Assembly (NCBI GenBank): GCA_029262795.1
Contig: JAJCYT010000012.1
Span: forward strand, 1-64,000
DNA length: 64,000 nucleotides
Direction: 5' to 3'
Origin: Candidatus Fraserbacteria bacterium
Lineage (GTDB): Bacteria; Bipolaricaulota; Bipolaricaulia; RBG-16-55-9; JAJCYT01
Positions within the stretch are counted from its first letter, which is position 1. Every line of letters begins with the position of its first letter. This document shows positions 7,436-15,932 of the stretch, piece after piece. The notes under the pieces are model-generated. The model had not been told where the DNA came from and did no database searches. It saw only the letters and a program-made list of their open reading frames with translations. A program made the position numbers and the translations under genes.

Positions 7436-10400
7436 CTGTTGCTTCCACATTTTAATTAGACTATGCCGAGATTTTAGGAAAATTGATTTCAAATCTTCAT
7501 TTTCTATTTTCTCGGCATTGTCTATTATTGACTCATAGGCAAACCCTAAATATAAGCCTGCTTTTTGGGTTTCCCCTAGGTGTGACAAAATTTGTGAATG
7601 TGCAAAATAAATTCCTTCTGTATTCGGTACTTGTGTTTCATCTAAGAGAGTCTCCAGTGATTTTACAGCGCGATCTGAGAACTTGAGCGCCATAGAGAAT
7701 TGCTCCAAGTGAAAATAGGTGCAACCAATGGCTGAAAGAAACAATAAATTCTTCATCACAAAATCAAGATTTTCACTTATCATAAACCCCTGCTGAAAAT
7801 AACCTAAAGCTTCCTGATAATTTCTCAATGCCAAGCACACTGAACCCAAGTTGAACATAATATCAATCTCATTTGCTGGGCTTTTCAATTCTTTGAGAAT
7901 ATTTAGAGCTTCCTGGCTAAATTCGAAAGCTTCGTTTAATTTGCCTTCATCAACTATCGAGCCCCAAGTAACACTTGGGTAACCACCCACACCAAGGGCT
8001 TCGCAGGCTGCGCTTAAGTTAATCAGTGCGCTTGCTCTATGGGCTTCATCTTTTAGCCCCTCAAACATGGAGAGAGCTTTTTTATGAAATTTGAATGAAG
8101 ATTGAGCATCGCCAAGCTCTAAAAAAAAACTGCCTAGATTGTTGTAATTTTTTGCAGCACCTAATTGATCTCCAATTTCATCAAGAATTTTGCTGCATTG
8201 TTCATTTGAATCCAACGCATTTTTGTGTTGATTCTTGAGATAATACAACACACCCAAATTCGCGAAAATGTAGGCTTCTCCTTTACGATCCTCAATATCT
8301 TGAAACAAGGAAAGGGCATTATTCCAGTGATCCTGGGCTTTGTCAATTCGATTTAATCGCACTTGGTTTGTACCGAGGTCTTTTAAGACATTGGCTTGGC
8401 CCTCTTTACTATTGAGGGTTTCATAAAGCTCCAAACTGCTTTTGAAAAGTTTCTCCGCTTTTAGATAATCTCCTTGATTTTGAGAAAGCATCGCTGCTCC
8501 ATGGCACACCTTGGCGAAATCCACGCTATTCTCCAAACCTTCGCTACGTTCTATTAGTTTTTCTAGCCATAAAAGGCCTTCGGTGAAATGGCTGCGAATG
8601 TTCCAAAATGGCCAAAATGTTCCTGAAAGCTTCAAGCCTTCTGGGATCTGCTTGTTTTCCAAAGTCCAGTTGATGGCTGCGCGAAAGTTGTCATGCTCTC
8701 GGGCAAGCCGGTTAAGCCATTCTTTTTGTTCGGATCCACTGAGTTGTGGCTCCGATTCGCGGGCAAGCTGCAAAAAATACTGTAAATGGTGTTGTGAATA
8801 GATAGGTGCTAATTCTTCTTCCTGAAGCCTTTCAACAGCAAAGCCACGAACTGTTTCCAGCATTCGATAACGGACTGAAGCACCATCCACCAGATCGACA
8901 AACACAGTGGATTTATCCACCAATTGTGAAAGCAAATCCAAAATATCGCCTTCCTGAATTCCTTCACCTTGGCAAACAGCTTCTACACTTCTTAAGTTAA
9001 AGCCACCTGAAAACACAGAAAGTCGATTGAGCAAACGCTTTTGTTTTTCTGTCAGTAATTCATAACTCCATTTCAACAACTCCAACATTGTCTGATGCCG
9101 AGTGGGTACGTCAGGAGAACGAGTTGAGAGCAATTGAAAGCGATGGTCAAGTCGTTGCTCGATTTGCTCCTCTGACAAAATATTGAGCCTCGAAGCAGCC
9201 AATTCTATTGACAATGGAATGCCTTCTAAACGACGACAAATGCGCACCACTGCATCAGCATTTTTTTCTGTCAAGACATAATGAGGTCGGATATTGCTGG
9301 CACGGTCTACAAACAATTTGACAGCTTCGTAGGTAAGGAGGTTTTCAATATTGGAAGAATGGCCCTCCAATGGTAATGATAAAACAGGCACGGCAAAAGC
9401 TATTTCCCCCTGGTTACCCAGTTTTTCAAGGCTGGTAGCAAGAACACTTAAATTCACGCAATCTGTCAACAGTTGATTGACCAACTCAGCACATGCCGCG
9501 ATCAGCTTTTCACAATTGTCTAAAATCAATAGTAGTTTTTTGTGTTTGAGTTCGTTTTTCAGAGTATCAATTAAGGGTTCATTCTGTCCCTCAGTGAGGC
9601 CAAAAACCTTTGCCACTTCCTGTATCAACAGTGTTTCATCTTTCAATTCCGAAAGCTCTATGAGTTTTATCCCATCAGAAAATTCATCTGATTGTTGAAA
9701 CTCGATTCCCACTTGAATCGCCAGTCGCGTTTTGCCACTACCGCCAGCCCCTGTGAGGGTGACCAATCGACTTTGTGAAAATAAATGTTTAATGCTATTT
9801 ATTTCATTTTCTCTGCCTACAAAATGGGTCAACAACTGAGGCAAATTGTGGTTTTCTTGGCCTGGTATGGACACTTCAGCTCGGGTCATTTTGGGTTTTG
9901 GCGAAAGTTTGTTGGCTATGAAGATGCCCGATTTGATATCTTCAAAAAGTGTTTTTGTCTGAGCAGAAGGTTCAACATCCCATTCTTTTTTCAAAACATC
10001 TTTGCAGGTTTCATATTGTTGCAACGCATCTGAACGCTTGCCATTTGCTGCATACAGAGTCATCAATTGACAATGAATGTCTTCTTGGATTTGAGATTTG
10101 GACAAACTTTCTCTGGCACATTCAATAGCCAGGTCCAGGTGGCCGTCTGCCATATACAGTTCTGTAAGTTCATTCAGCAGGGCAACAAACTGCACATCCA
10201 ATGCCGCTCTATCTTCGCGGCACCAGTCATCATAAATTTCCGGCAGCAACTCTCCCCCGTACAAGGTCCTGGCTTGTTCCAATGCTTGTATTTTCAATTT
10301 CCCAGAAGCCCGCTTGGCCTTTGCAATTTCAGCTTCGAACTCAAGCACATCCAGCCAGTAACCACAACTGCTGTTGAGACAAACAAATTTCTGCTTGACA

Positions 10401-10678
10401 TTTAAATGGGTGCCTAAAGCAATTTCGCCAGGCTCAATGGCTTTTTTACGCAAATCATTGATGGCTGTGCGTAAGCTGGATTTCGCCTTTTCTAACTCAT
10501 CTTCGCTTTGGTCAGGGTTTCCCCAAAACTTTGAAATCAAATCCTCTTGACGATGATTCATGTCTGGGTTCATCGCAAGGTGTGCTAATAAAGATGCCAC
10601 TTTTTTGCTGATAAGCTTGATTGGTTGGCCCGAAACATCAATCAGTTGAAATCCACCAAACAAACTGAGACGAAACAT
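7421..10678 (-). CDS. SARP/BTAD - NB-ARC - TPR transcriptional regulator (AfsR-like)
   Basis: A 1085-residue regulator with AfsR-type architecture. Residues 1-90 are an OmpR/SARP-type winged helix (FRLSLFGGFQL, HRQEDLISKFW, SLRTAINDLRKKA). About 105-250 is the bacterial transcriptional activation domain (YWLDVLEFE, GELLPEIYDDWC, ALQQYETCKDVLKKE). From about 285 follows an STAND/NB-ARC ATPase: HFVGRENEI, Walker A GAGGSGKTR (310-318), Walker B LLLILDNCEKL, and the winged helix LLKWSYELL. The last 380 residues are about nine TPR repeats (LGVLYYLKNQHKNAL, LGSFFLELGDAQSS, etc.). The ATG at 10678 is preceded by GGAAAGAGGG; an upstream in-frame start at 10741 is less likely. STAND proteins switch on signal binding and ATP-dependent assembly; the signal and targets are unknown. 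Its 3' end overlaps the small gene at 7118-7435. Confidence 0.88.
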   Translation of the reverse strand: MFRLSLFGGFQLIDVSGQPIKLISKKVASLLAHLAMNPDMNHRQEDLISKFWGNPDQSEDELEKAKSSLRTAINDLRKKAIEPGEIALGTHLNVKQKFVCLNSSCGYWLDVLEFEAEIAKAKRASGKLKIQALEQARTLYGGELLPEIYDDWCREDRAALDVQFVALLNELTELYMADGHLDLAIECARESLSKSQIQEDIHCQLMTLYAANGKRSDALQQYETCKDVLKKEWDVEPSAQTKTLFEDIKSGIFIANKLSPKPKMTRAEVSIPGQENHNLPQLLTHFVGRENEINSIKHLFSQSRLVTLTGAGGSGKTRLAIQVGIEFQQSDEFSDGIKLIELSELKDETLLIQEVAKVFGLTEGQNEPLIDTLKNELKHKKLLLILDNCEKLIAACAELVNQLLTDCVNLSVLATSLEKLGNQGEIAFAVPVLSLPLEGHSSNIENLLTYEAVKLFVDRASNIRPHYVLTEKNADAVVRICRRLEGIPLSIELAASRLNILSEEQIEQRLDHRFQLLSTRSPDVPTRHQTMLELLKWSYELLTEKQKRLLNRLSVFSGGFNLRSVEAVCQGEGIQEGDILDLLSQLVDKSTVFVDLVDGASVRYRMLETVRGFAVERLQEEELAPIYSQHHLQYFLQLARESEPQLSGSEQKEWLNRLAREHDNFRAAINWTLENKQIPEGLKLSGTFWPFWNIRSHFTEGLLWLEKLIERSEGLENSVDFAKVCHGAAMLSQNQGDYLKAEKLFKSSLELYETLNSKEGQANVLKDLGTNQVRLNRIDKAQDHWNNALSLFQDIEDRKGEAYIFANLGVLYYLKNQHKNALDSNEQCSKILDEIGDQLGAAKNYNNLGSFFLELGDAQSSFKFHKKALSMFEGLKDEAHRASALINLSAACEALGVGGYPSVTWGSIVDEGKLNEAFEFSQEALNILKELKSPANEIDIMFNLGSVCLALRNYQEALGYFQQGFMISENLDFVMKNLLFLSAIGCTYFHLEQFSMALKFSDRAVKSLETLLDETQVPNTEGIYFAHSQILSHLGETQKAGLYLGFAYESIIDNAEKIENEDLKSIFLKSRHSLIKMWKQQSKKV

Positions 10679-10972
10679 GAAAACCCTCTTTCCAGACAGA
10701 TACTTTATGATAAATGTTTTGGTCAAAAAACTCCAAAACATACAAATGAAAACTTAAGTTTAACAAATATTAATAGTTATAAAATTTAAGAATCTAATTC
10801 TAAAAGGCAAATAACAAATCATTGCTGAGGTGAAGCTTCCAGCACAGTCAGATTCGGATCACTAAATTCTCAACCATAGGCATTAAGGAGCTTATTTTAA
10901 TGCATTGAAAAGTGTGTTAAAATGAACTTCAAAACTTAATTAATTTCGTCAAACGAGCCAAAGGGGGTAAGG
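10679..10972. other. AT-rich divergent intergenic region
   Basis: About 290 very AT-rich bases between the SARP/NB-ARC gene (minus) and the amidase gene (plus). It must hold both promoters. No open frame with a ribosome site, RNA gene or clear repeat was seen; no promoter pair could be named with confidence. Confidence 0.4.
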
Positions 10973-12898
10973 ATGAATGGGACAAAAGATCTTTTATTGG
11001 TTGGTGTGTTAGCGCTGGTGATGCTTGCCACTGCGGTGTTGGCCCTCACCTTGGTCAGCGTAGCAGAGGCCCCCTCCGAAACAGCCACCATTGTGCAAAC
11101 GAGTGGCAGTCAAACAAGTACAACCACGGAGTCGACCATCACTCAAGCACAAATTTCCGGCCAAATTTATCAAGTTCAAACAGACGACCAATTGCAAGGC
11201 ATTGCCGAAGCCTTTTACAACAATACCACTTTGCATCCAGCCATTGTGTGGGCTAGCACCATTCGGGCAATTGATGATACAGACTTTGTCATCAACACCG
11301 AAAACAACACCCTCAATGAAGGGCAGTCGTTGCTCATTCCAGATCAAGCCGATGTCGAAACTTGGGAGCAGCAATTTTTGCAGTTGGATACCGCGCATGC
11401 CGATATCATGGAAATGACCATCCAAGAACTCCAGGATGCCCTGAATGCAGGAACACTCACGTCTGCGTCATTGATTCAAGCTTACTTCGATCGAATTCAG
11501 GTCCTGGATCGAAGCGGACCTCTTTTAAATTCTGTGATTGAAACCAATCCTGAGGCGTTGAGTATTGCCAGATCACTGGATAGAGAACGCGCTGAATCAG
11601 GTCCACGCGGCCCGCTTCATGGCATCCCCATTTTGCTGAAAGACAATATTGATACCGATGATCAAATGCAGACCACGGCTGGCTCAATGGCATTGCTTGG
11701 TTCCAAGCCGGCTCAGGATGCTTTTGTGGTGGCTCAACTAAGACAGGCTGGTGCCATTATTCTTGGCAAAGCCAATTTGAGTGAATGGGCTAACTTTCGC
11801 GGCAGCCCATCCATCAGTGGCTGGAGCGCTCGCGGAGGGTTGACTCGAAATCCATACCGACTAGATCACACCCCCTGGGGATCCAGTTCTGGATCAGCTG
11901 TGGCCGTGGCTGCCAATTTGGTAACCGTCGCATTAGGCACCGAAACAGCTGGCTCCATTTCAGCCCCTGCTTCAATCAATGGTGTGGTGGGATTAAAACC
12001 TACCGTTGGCCTGACCAGCAGAGCTGGTGTGGTGCCTATTGCCCACAGTTATGACACAGTAGGGCCATTGGCTCGCACAGTGACTGATGCTGCTTTGGTG
12101 CTAAGTGCCATTGCAGGCGTTGATTCCAGAGATTCAGGCACTGCAATGGCTGAAGGCAATCTGTTTGATTATCAAGAATTCCTGGACGCTGACGGACTAG
12201 AAGGCGCACGCATTGGCGTGCCCATCAACCTGCTCAATTACAACGAGGATGCACACATTGAAGCATTGTTTGAACAAGCCTTGGATGTGATGAGAAACCA
12301 GGGTGCTGAAATTGTTGAAGTCGAGATGCCAGGATTGGATGAATTGTTTGAATATTTTGAAAGCCCAAACAATTTTGGCAATGTGCTTCGTTATGAATTT
12401 AAATCTGATATTGCTCAATATCTATCCACCCGTGTGGCAGATTCGAATGGATCGGTACCAACAACGCTCGACGATTTGGTTGAACTGAATGAACAATTGG
12501 CAGATCAAGAGCTTTCATGGTTTGGACAGGAATTGTTTGAAGAATCTTTGGACCGTGGCGGATTGGATGAAGCCGGATATCTTGAAGGCGTGTCAAAAGG
12601 GCGTCGCATTGCCGGCCAGGATGGAATTGATACGTTGTTGCAGGAGCACAATCTTGATGTGTTGGTGTTGCCTGCATTGGAGTCTTTCGCACGAATTTAT
12701 GCAGCACTTCCAGGGTATCCTTTATTGACGGTTCCGGCAGCGTTTACTGATGGCGGATTGCCATTTAGCATTGGTTTTTTCAGTTCGGCTTTTGAAGAAC
12801 CCACGCTGATTAAAATGGCCTATGCGTTTGAGCAAGCCACACAAGCGCGTCGCCCACCACAATATTTGTTACATGTGGCAAACCCTTATGCACCATAA
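10973..12898 (+). CDS. Membrane-anchored amidase-signature hydrolase with LysM-like domain
   Basis: A 641-residue protein. Residues 6-30 are one hydrophobic helix (anchor or signal). About 62-125 resemble a LysM domain (QIYQVQTDDQLQGIAEAFY, then NTLNEGQSLLIPD), which binds glycan chains such as peptidoglycan. From about 145 to the end is an amidase-signature enzyme with the Ser-Ser-Lys triad: Lys223 in LLKDNID, the cis-Ser in WGSSSGSA (304-308) and Ser328 in GTETAGSIS. Family members hydrolyse carboxylic amides. The LysM-like part and the anchor place this one outside the cytoplasm, but the substrate is not evident. The ATG follows AAAGGGGGTAAGG. The 3' end overlaps the pgi gene in another frame, so pgi may be translationally coupled to it. 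Confidence 0.85.
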   Translation: MNGTKDLLLVGVLALVMLATAVLALTLVSVAEAPSETATIVQTSGSQTSTTTESTITQAQISGQIYQVQTDDQLQGIAEAFYNNTTLHPAIVWASTIRAIDDTDFVINTENNTLNEGQSLLIPDQADVETWEQQFLQLDTAHADIMEMTIQELQDALNAGTLTSASLIQAYFDRIQVLDRSGPLLNSVIETNPEALSIARSLDRERAESGPRGPLHGIPILLKDNIDTDDQMQTTAGSMALLGSKPAQDAFVVAQLRQAGAIILGKANLSEWANFRGSPSISGWSARGGLTRNPYRLDHTPWGSSSGSAVAVAANLVTVALGTETAGSISAPASINGVVGLKPTVGLTSRAGVVPIAHSYDTVGPLARTVTDAALVLSAIAGVDSRDSGTAMAEGNLFDYQEFLDADGLEGARIGVPINLLNYNEDAHIEALFEQALDVMRNQGAEIVEVEMPGLDELFEYFESPNNFGNVLRYEFKSDIAQYLSTRVADSNGSVPTTLDDLVELNEQLADQELSWFGQELFEESLDRGGLDEAGYLEGVSKGRRIAGQDGIDTLLQEHNLDVLVLPALESFARIYAALPGYPLLTVPAAFTDGGLPFSIGFFSSAFEEPTLIKMAYAFEQATQARRPPQYLLHVANPYAP

Positions 12899-14546
12899 AC
12901 ATGCTTTTGGGAAATATCAGTCTGCTGTTGAGCAGGCACTGGAAAAACTAACAACGGAAAACATCATCGACCGAATCAGGCAACATGATCACACCGTTTG
13001 GAAAGATTCTGCTAACGAAATCAGCAATCGCCTCGGTTGGCTCAATTCGCCTGATACCATGCTGGAAGACGTTCCACTGCTTTTGCAATTTACAGATGAA
13101 GTTCGTGCTGAAGGATTCACCCATGTTTTGTTGCTAGGTATGGGTGGGTCCAGCTTAGCACCAGAAGTGTTCCACCATGTGTTTGGTGTAAAATCAGGCT
13201 ATCTAGACTTAGACGTGCTGGACAGCACCGATCCGACTGCCGTGTTATCAGCGGAAGCAAACCATGACCCGCGCAAGACACTTTACATTGTGGCAACGAA
13301 ATCTGGGGGAACGGTCGAAACATTTTCCCTGTTCAAATATTTTTTCAATCAGGCGACCATTGCGCTGGGACAAGAGACGGTTGGACGACATTTTGTCGCC
13401 ATAACCGACCCCGGAAGTGGGTTGGTGGATACGGCCAACATGTTTAATTTTCGAAAAATCTTCTTGAATGATCCCAACATCGGCGGCCGATATTCAGCCT
13501 TGTCCCTTTTTGGAATGTTGCCAGCCGCGCTGTTGGGCATTGATATTAAAACATTACTGACCAAGGCCAAACATGCAGCGGAGCAATTCACCGGTTTTGA
13601 GGATGGGGTTGCTATGGGCGTCCTTGCGCTGGAAGGCAAGGACAAGCTAACGCTTATTGGTTCAAGCACCATGAGGCCACTTGAGCCTTGGGTGGAACAA
13701 CTCGTTGCTGAAAGCCTGGGTAAGGAGGCAAAAGGCATCTTGCCTATCTGTAATGAACCAATAAGTTCGCCTGAGGTTTATGGAATGGATCGATACTTTA
13801 TTCATTCAAGCGTTATGAGTGAGCCTTCTGAACACGATGAAGCCTTACTTAAATTGGGAGCAGAAGGTCATCCTGTAAGCTATCACTGTTTGGAAGACAA
13901 GGGTGATCTTGGCGCAGAAATGTTTCGATGGGAGATTGCAACTGTCGTTGCAGCGCATCTGCTCAAGGTCAATCCGTTTGATCAGCCAAATGTGGAATCG
14001 GCAAAAGTGCTGGCGCGCAACATGGTCAGCGCCTATCACGAAGACGGAAAATTGCCAGTGTTGTCACCCATATTGACCAAAGATGAAATTCAGGCGTTTG
14101 CTGATGTTGAAGCCGCTGATCTCAAAACGTTGCTCAATCTATACTTATCTGAATCTCAGCCAGGTGATTACATCTGCTTACAGGCATACGTACACGGAAC
14201 TGACGCCATCAAAGACGAACTGGAACGTTGGCGCGTTCAGCTAAGAGACCAATATCATTTGGCGACTACACTTGGGTTTGGACCCCGTTTTTTGCATTCC
14301 ACCGGCCAACTTCACAAGGGGGATCGAGGCAACGGTTTTTTTATTCAAATCACTTGCGATAATGTAAAAGACGTGGCAATTCCTGATCAGGCAGCTCAGC
14401 CCGACTCATCCATGACATTTGGTGTGCTTAAGGCGGCTCAAGCACTAGGAGATCGCCAAGCGCTGATAGATGCTGGCCGCAAAGTCATTCGTTTTCATTT
14501 GGGTACCAATGTGATTGCAGGGCTTGAAAAGCTGAAAACGCTGTGA
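12873..14546 (+). CDS. pgi: Glucose-6-phosphate isomerase, tal-pgi type, stand-alone
   Basis: A 557-residue cytoplasmic enzyme that interconverts glucose 6-phosphate and fructose 6-phosphate. It matches the Pgi half of the fused transaldolase-Pgi enzymes rather than the E. coli form: LLLGMGGSSLAPEVF, TKSGGTVETFSLF, GGRYSALSLFGMLPAALLG and the C-terminal GFGPRFLHSTGQLHKG with FFIQIT are characteristic. No transaldolase domain is present in frame. The start lies inside the amidase gene; ATG at 12873 or 12888 are both possible and neither has a convincing ribosome site, in line with coupling to amidase translation. The 26-base overlap makes a shared transcript nearly certain. Together with the aldolase at 21248, this covers two steps of sugar phosphate metabolism. 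Confidence 0.88.
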   Translation: MWQTLMHHKHAFGKYQSAVEQALEKLTTENIIDRIRQHDHTVWKDSANEISNRLGWLNSPDTMLEDVPLLLQFTDEVRAEGFTHVLLLGMGGSSLAPEVFHHVFGVKSGYLDLDVLDSTDPTAVLSAEANHDPRKTLYIVATKSGGTVETFSLFKYFFNQATIALGQETVGRHFVAITDPGSGLVDTANMFNFRKIFLNDPNIGGRYSALSLFGMLPAALLGIDIKTLLTKAKHAAEQFTGFEDGVAMGVLALEGKDKLTLIGSSTMRPLEPWVEQLVAESLGKEAKGILPICNEPISSPEVYGMDRYFIHSSVMSEPSEHDEALLKLGAEGHPVSYHCLEDKGDLGAEMFRWEIATVVAAHLLKVNPFDQPNVESAKVLARNMVSAYHEDGKLPVLSPILTKDEIQAFADVEAADLKTLLNLYLSESQPGDYICLQAYVHGTDAIKDELERWRVQLRDQYHLATTLGFGPRFLHSTGQLHKGDRGNGFFIQITCDNVKDVAIPDQAAQPDSSMTFGVLKAAQALGDRQALIDAGRKVIRFHLGTNVIAGLEKLKTL

Positions 14547-14557
14547 AATGAATACCC

Positions 14558-15559
14558 TCAATAACAAATTATTGTAGAATTCAACCGAGTTGCCACAGCA
14601 TCCATCTCTTTTTGATGGCGGTTTTTCATCACCTCGAACAACAATTCCTGAAGGCTTGATGCTTTCTTGGAATAAGGACTACCCTCTGCTTCAAATTCCA
14701 CCAATTGAGAAGCTCGATGACAGTGCCTGTTCGGATAAGTTTCCACCAATGTTGTAAATGGGTGATCAGTGGGACGATCAAACTGTCTATTTCTCATTAT
14801 GGATTCAACGGTGAAAGAAAAAGGTTTGTGATGTTTTAAGTAAGTAGTATAGTCTTCATTTAACCTGCCGGGAGGAATTGCACGATTTTGTTCATCGCTC
14901 CAGTGCTTGTCTCTAAAAATATGTGCAATCATCTGAGCAGCGTGAATGTCATGGCTGGCGGTGGGTATTTCAAAAAGTTCGGGTGTTTGTTTTAATTCGG
15001 CGTATGATTCGAAAGTATCCTGATAGATCTCAAGACCCAGGCTTGCTGTTTCTGTTTTAAATCTTTCTCGAAAAGCCATGTAGTCATCCACAACCATTCT
15101 ATGAAAATAAACATCAAGCTGTACTGGTTTTGAGCTTGAAGCTTCCGAATACAGGAACAGGTCCCGAAGATATGGGTTGAAGGCAATTTCAAGCAGGCTT
15201 GGATAATGATGAAGGAGGTGGGACTCAAACACCAATTCAAGAAAAATTGGATTGACGGACAGAGTTAATGGATGTTTATAGAGCTGTTCGTCATTTTCTC
15301 GTGTATGGCTATAGATGATATAATCGATGTTTCTCCGTTGAAATGCTTTGGCCAAATCCTCATATGTTTGAAAAACTTGTAATCTGGCAGGATAGTCAGA
15401 AAACTCGAATAACTTTTCAATGGAAGCAGCTGAATCCTGATCCCCTTTGACGACGCCAAACACCACAGCACCATCGTAGTGAATCATCATTCCCAATCCA
15501 ATCACGGCCAGTAAAAAAATGAACAAAAGCCAAATTGCCCCAGGCTTTAGTTTAACCAT
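14558..15559 (-). CDS. Membrane-anchored unknown protein, last gene of the E1/E2/JAB operon
   Basis: Not recognised. A 333-residue protein with a short MVKLKPG lead and one strong hydrophobic helix (about residues 8-28), followed by about 300 residues that should lie outside the cytoplasm if the helix is a signal anchor. The soluble part alternates helices and strands (GVVKGDQDSAASIEKLF, FQTYEDLAKAFQRRNIDYIIYS), loosely like a periplasmic-binding-type lobe, but no family is claimed. The ATG at 15559 overlaps the stop of the CFI-box gene by eight bases (ATGGTTAA), so it belongs to the same transcript as the conjugation-type genes. It has two histidine-rich segments near the C-terminus (RHCHR) and no obvious catalytic motif. 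Confidence 0.7.
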   Translation of the reverse strand: MVKLKPGAIWLLFIFLLAVIGLGMMIHYDGAVVFGVVKGDQDSAASIEKLFEFSDYPARLQVFQTYEDLAKAFQRRNIDYIIYSHTRENDEQLYKHPLTLSVNPIFLELVFESHLLHHYPSLLEIAFNPYLRDLFLYSEASSSKPVQLDVYFHRMVVDDYMAFRERFKTETASLGLEIYQDTFESYAELKQTPELFEIPTASHDIHAAQMIAHIFRDKHWSDEQNRAIPPGRLNEDYTTYLKHHKPFSFTVESIMRNRQFDRPTDHPFTTLVETYPNRHCHRASQLVEFEAEGSPYSKKASSLQELLFEVMKNRHQKEMDAVATRLNSTIICY

Positions 15560-15932
15560 TGCCCTTCCTTTGCTGCCGGTTGATATGGTTGACAAATTTG
15601 TCCAGCAGGAACTTGGTTGTTTTCTCTAGTGGCTTGATCCAGCGGATCAACTTGGCTGCCCAACGCCCATAGCGATAATAAACACTAATAAAACCCCGGC
15701 CGAACAGCGTTGGCTTCAGCACGCGATCACGCCATTGTCTTAAAGTTTCGACTTCAGCGCAGTTTGGATCACCATAAACAGTGGTGGCGATGATGCAGAA
15801 GGTTTGCTTGATCGGTTCATCGTAAGGGTCATACCCATAAAGCGATCGCTTGTCTTCCGGTTCTGTGTAGGGTCGATGAATTTGTCCGTATTCATCAACT
15901 TCATATTCATCATCGTGGTGTCGCTCGTTCAT
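15552..15932 (-). CDS. CFI-box domain protein in the E1/E2/JAB operon
   Basis: A 126-residue protein. The N-terminal 40 residues are very acidic and tyrosine-rich and probably disordered (MNERHHDDEYEVDEYG). From about residue 43 it carries a variant of the CFI-box, normally CFIATAAYGDP: here FCIIATTVYGDPNCAEV, followed by the family's LRQWRDRVLKP and GRGFISVYYRYGRWAAKLI segments. CFI-box domains occur at the C-termini of many unrelated bacterial proteins and are thought to be terminal processing or interaction modules; their biochemical role is not settled. Here the domain is a separate small protein. Its ATG overlaps the E1 stop (ATGA), with GGAGATGCTCC upstream, and its end overlaps the next gene. 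Co-translation with E1 suggests it works with, or is acted on by, the conjugation machinery. Confidence 0.75.
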   Translation of the reverse strand: MNERHHDDEYEVDEYGQIHRPYTEPEDKRSLYGYDPYDEPIKQTFCIIATTVYGDPNCAEVETLRQWRDRVLKPTLFGRGFISVYYRYGRWAAKLIRWIKPLEKTTKFLLDKFVNHINRQQRKGNG

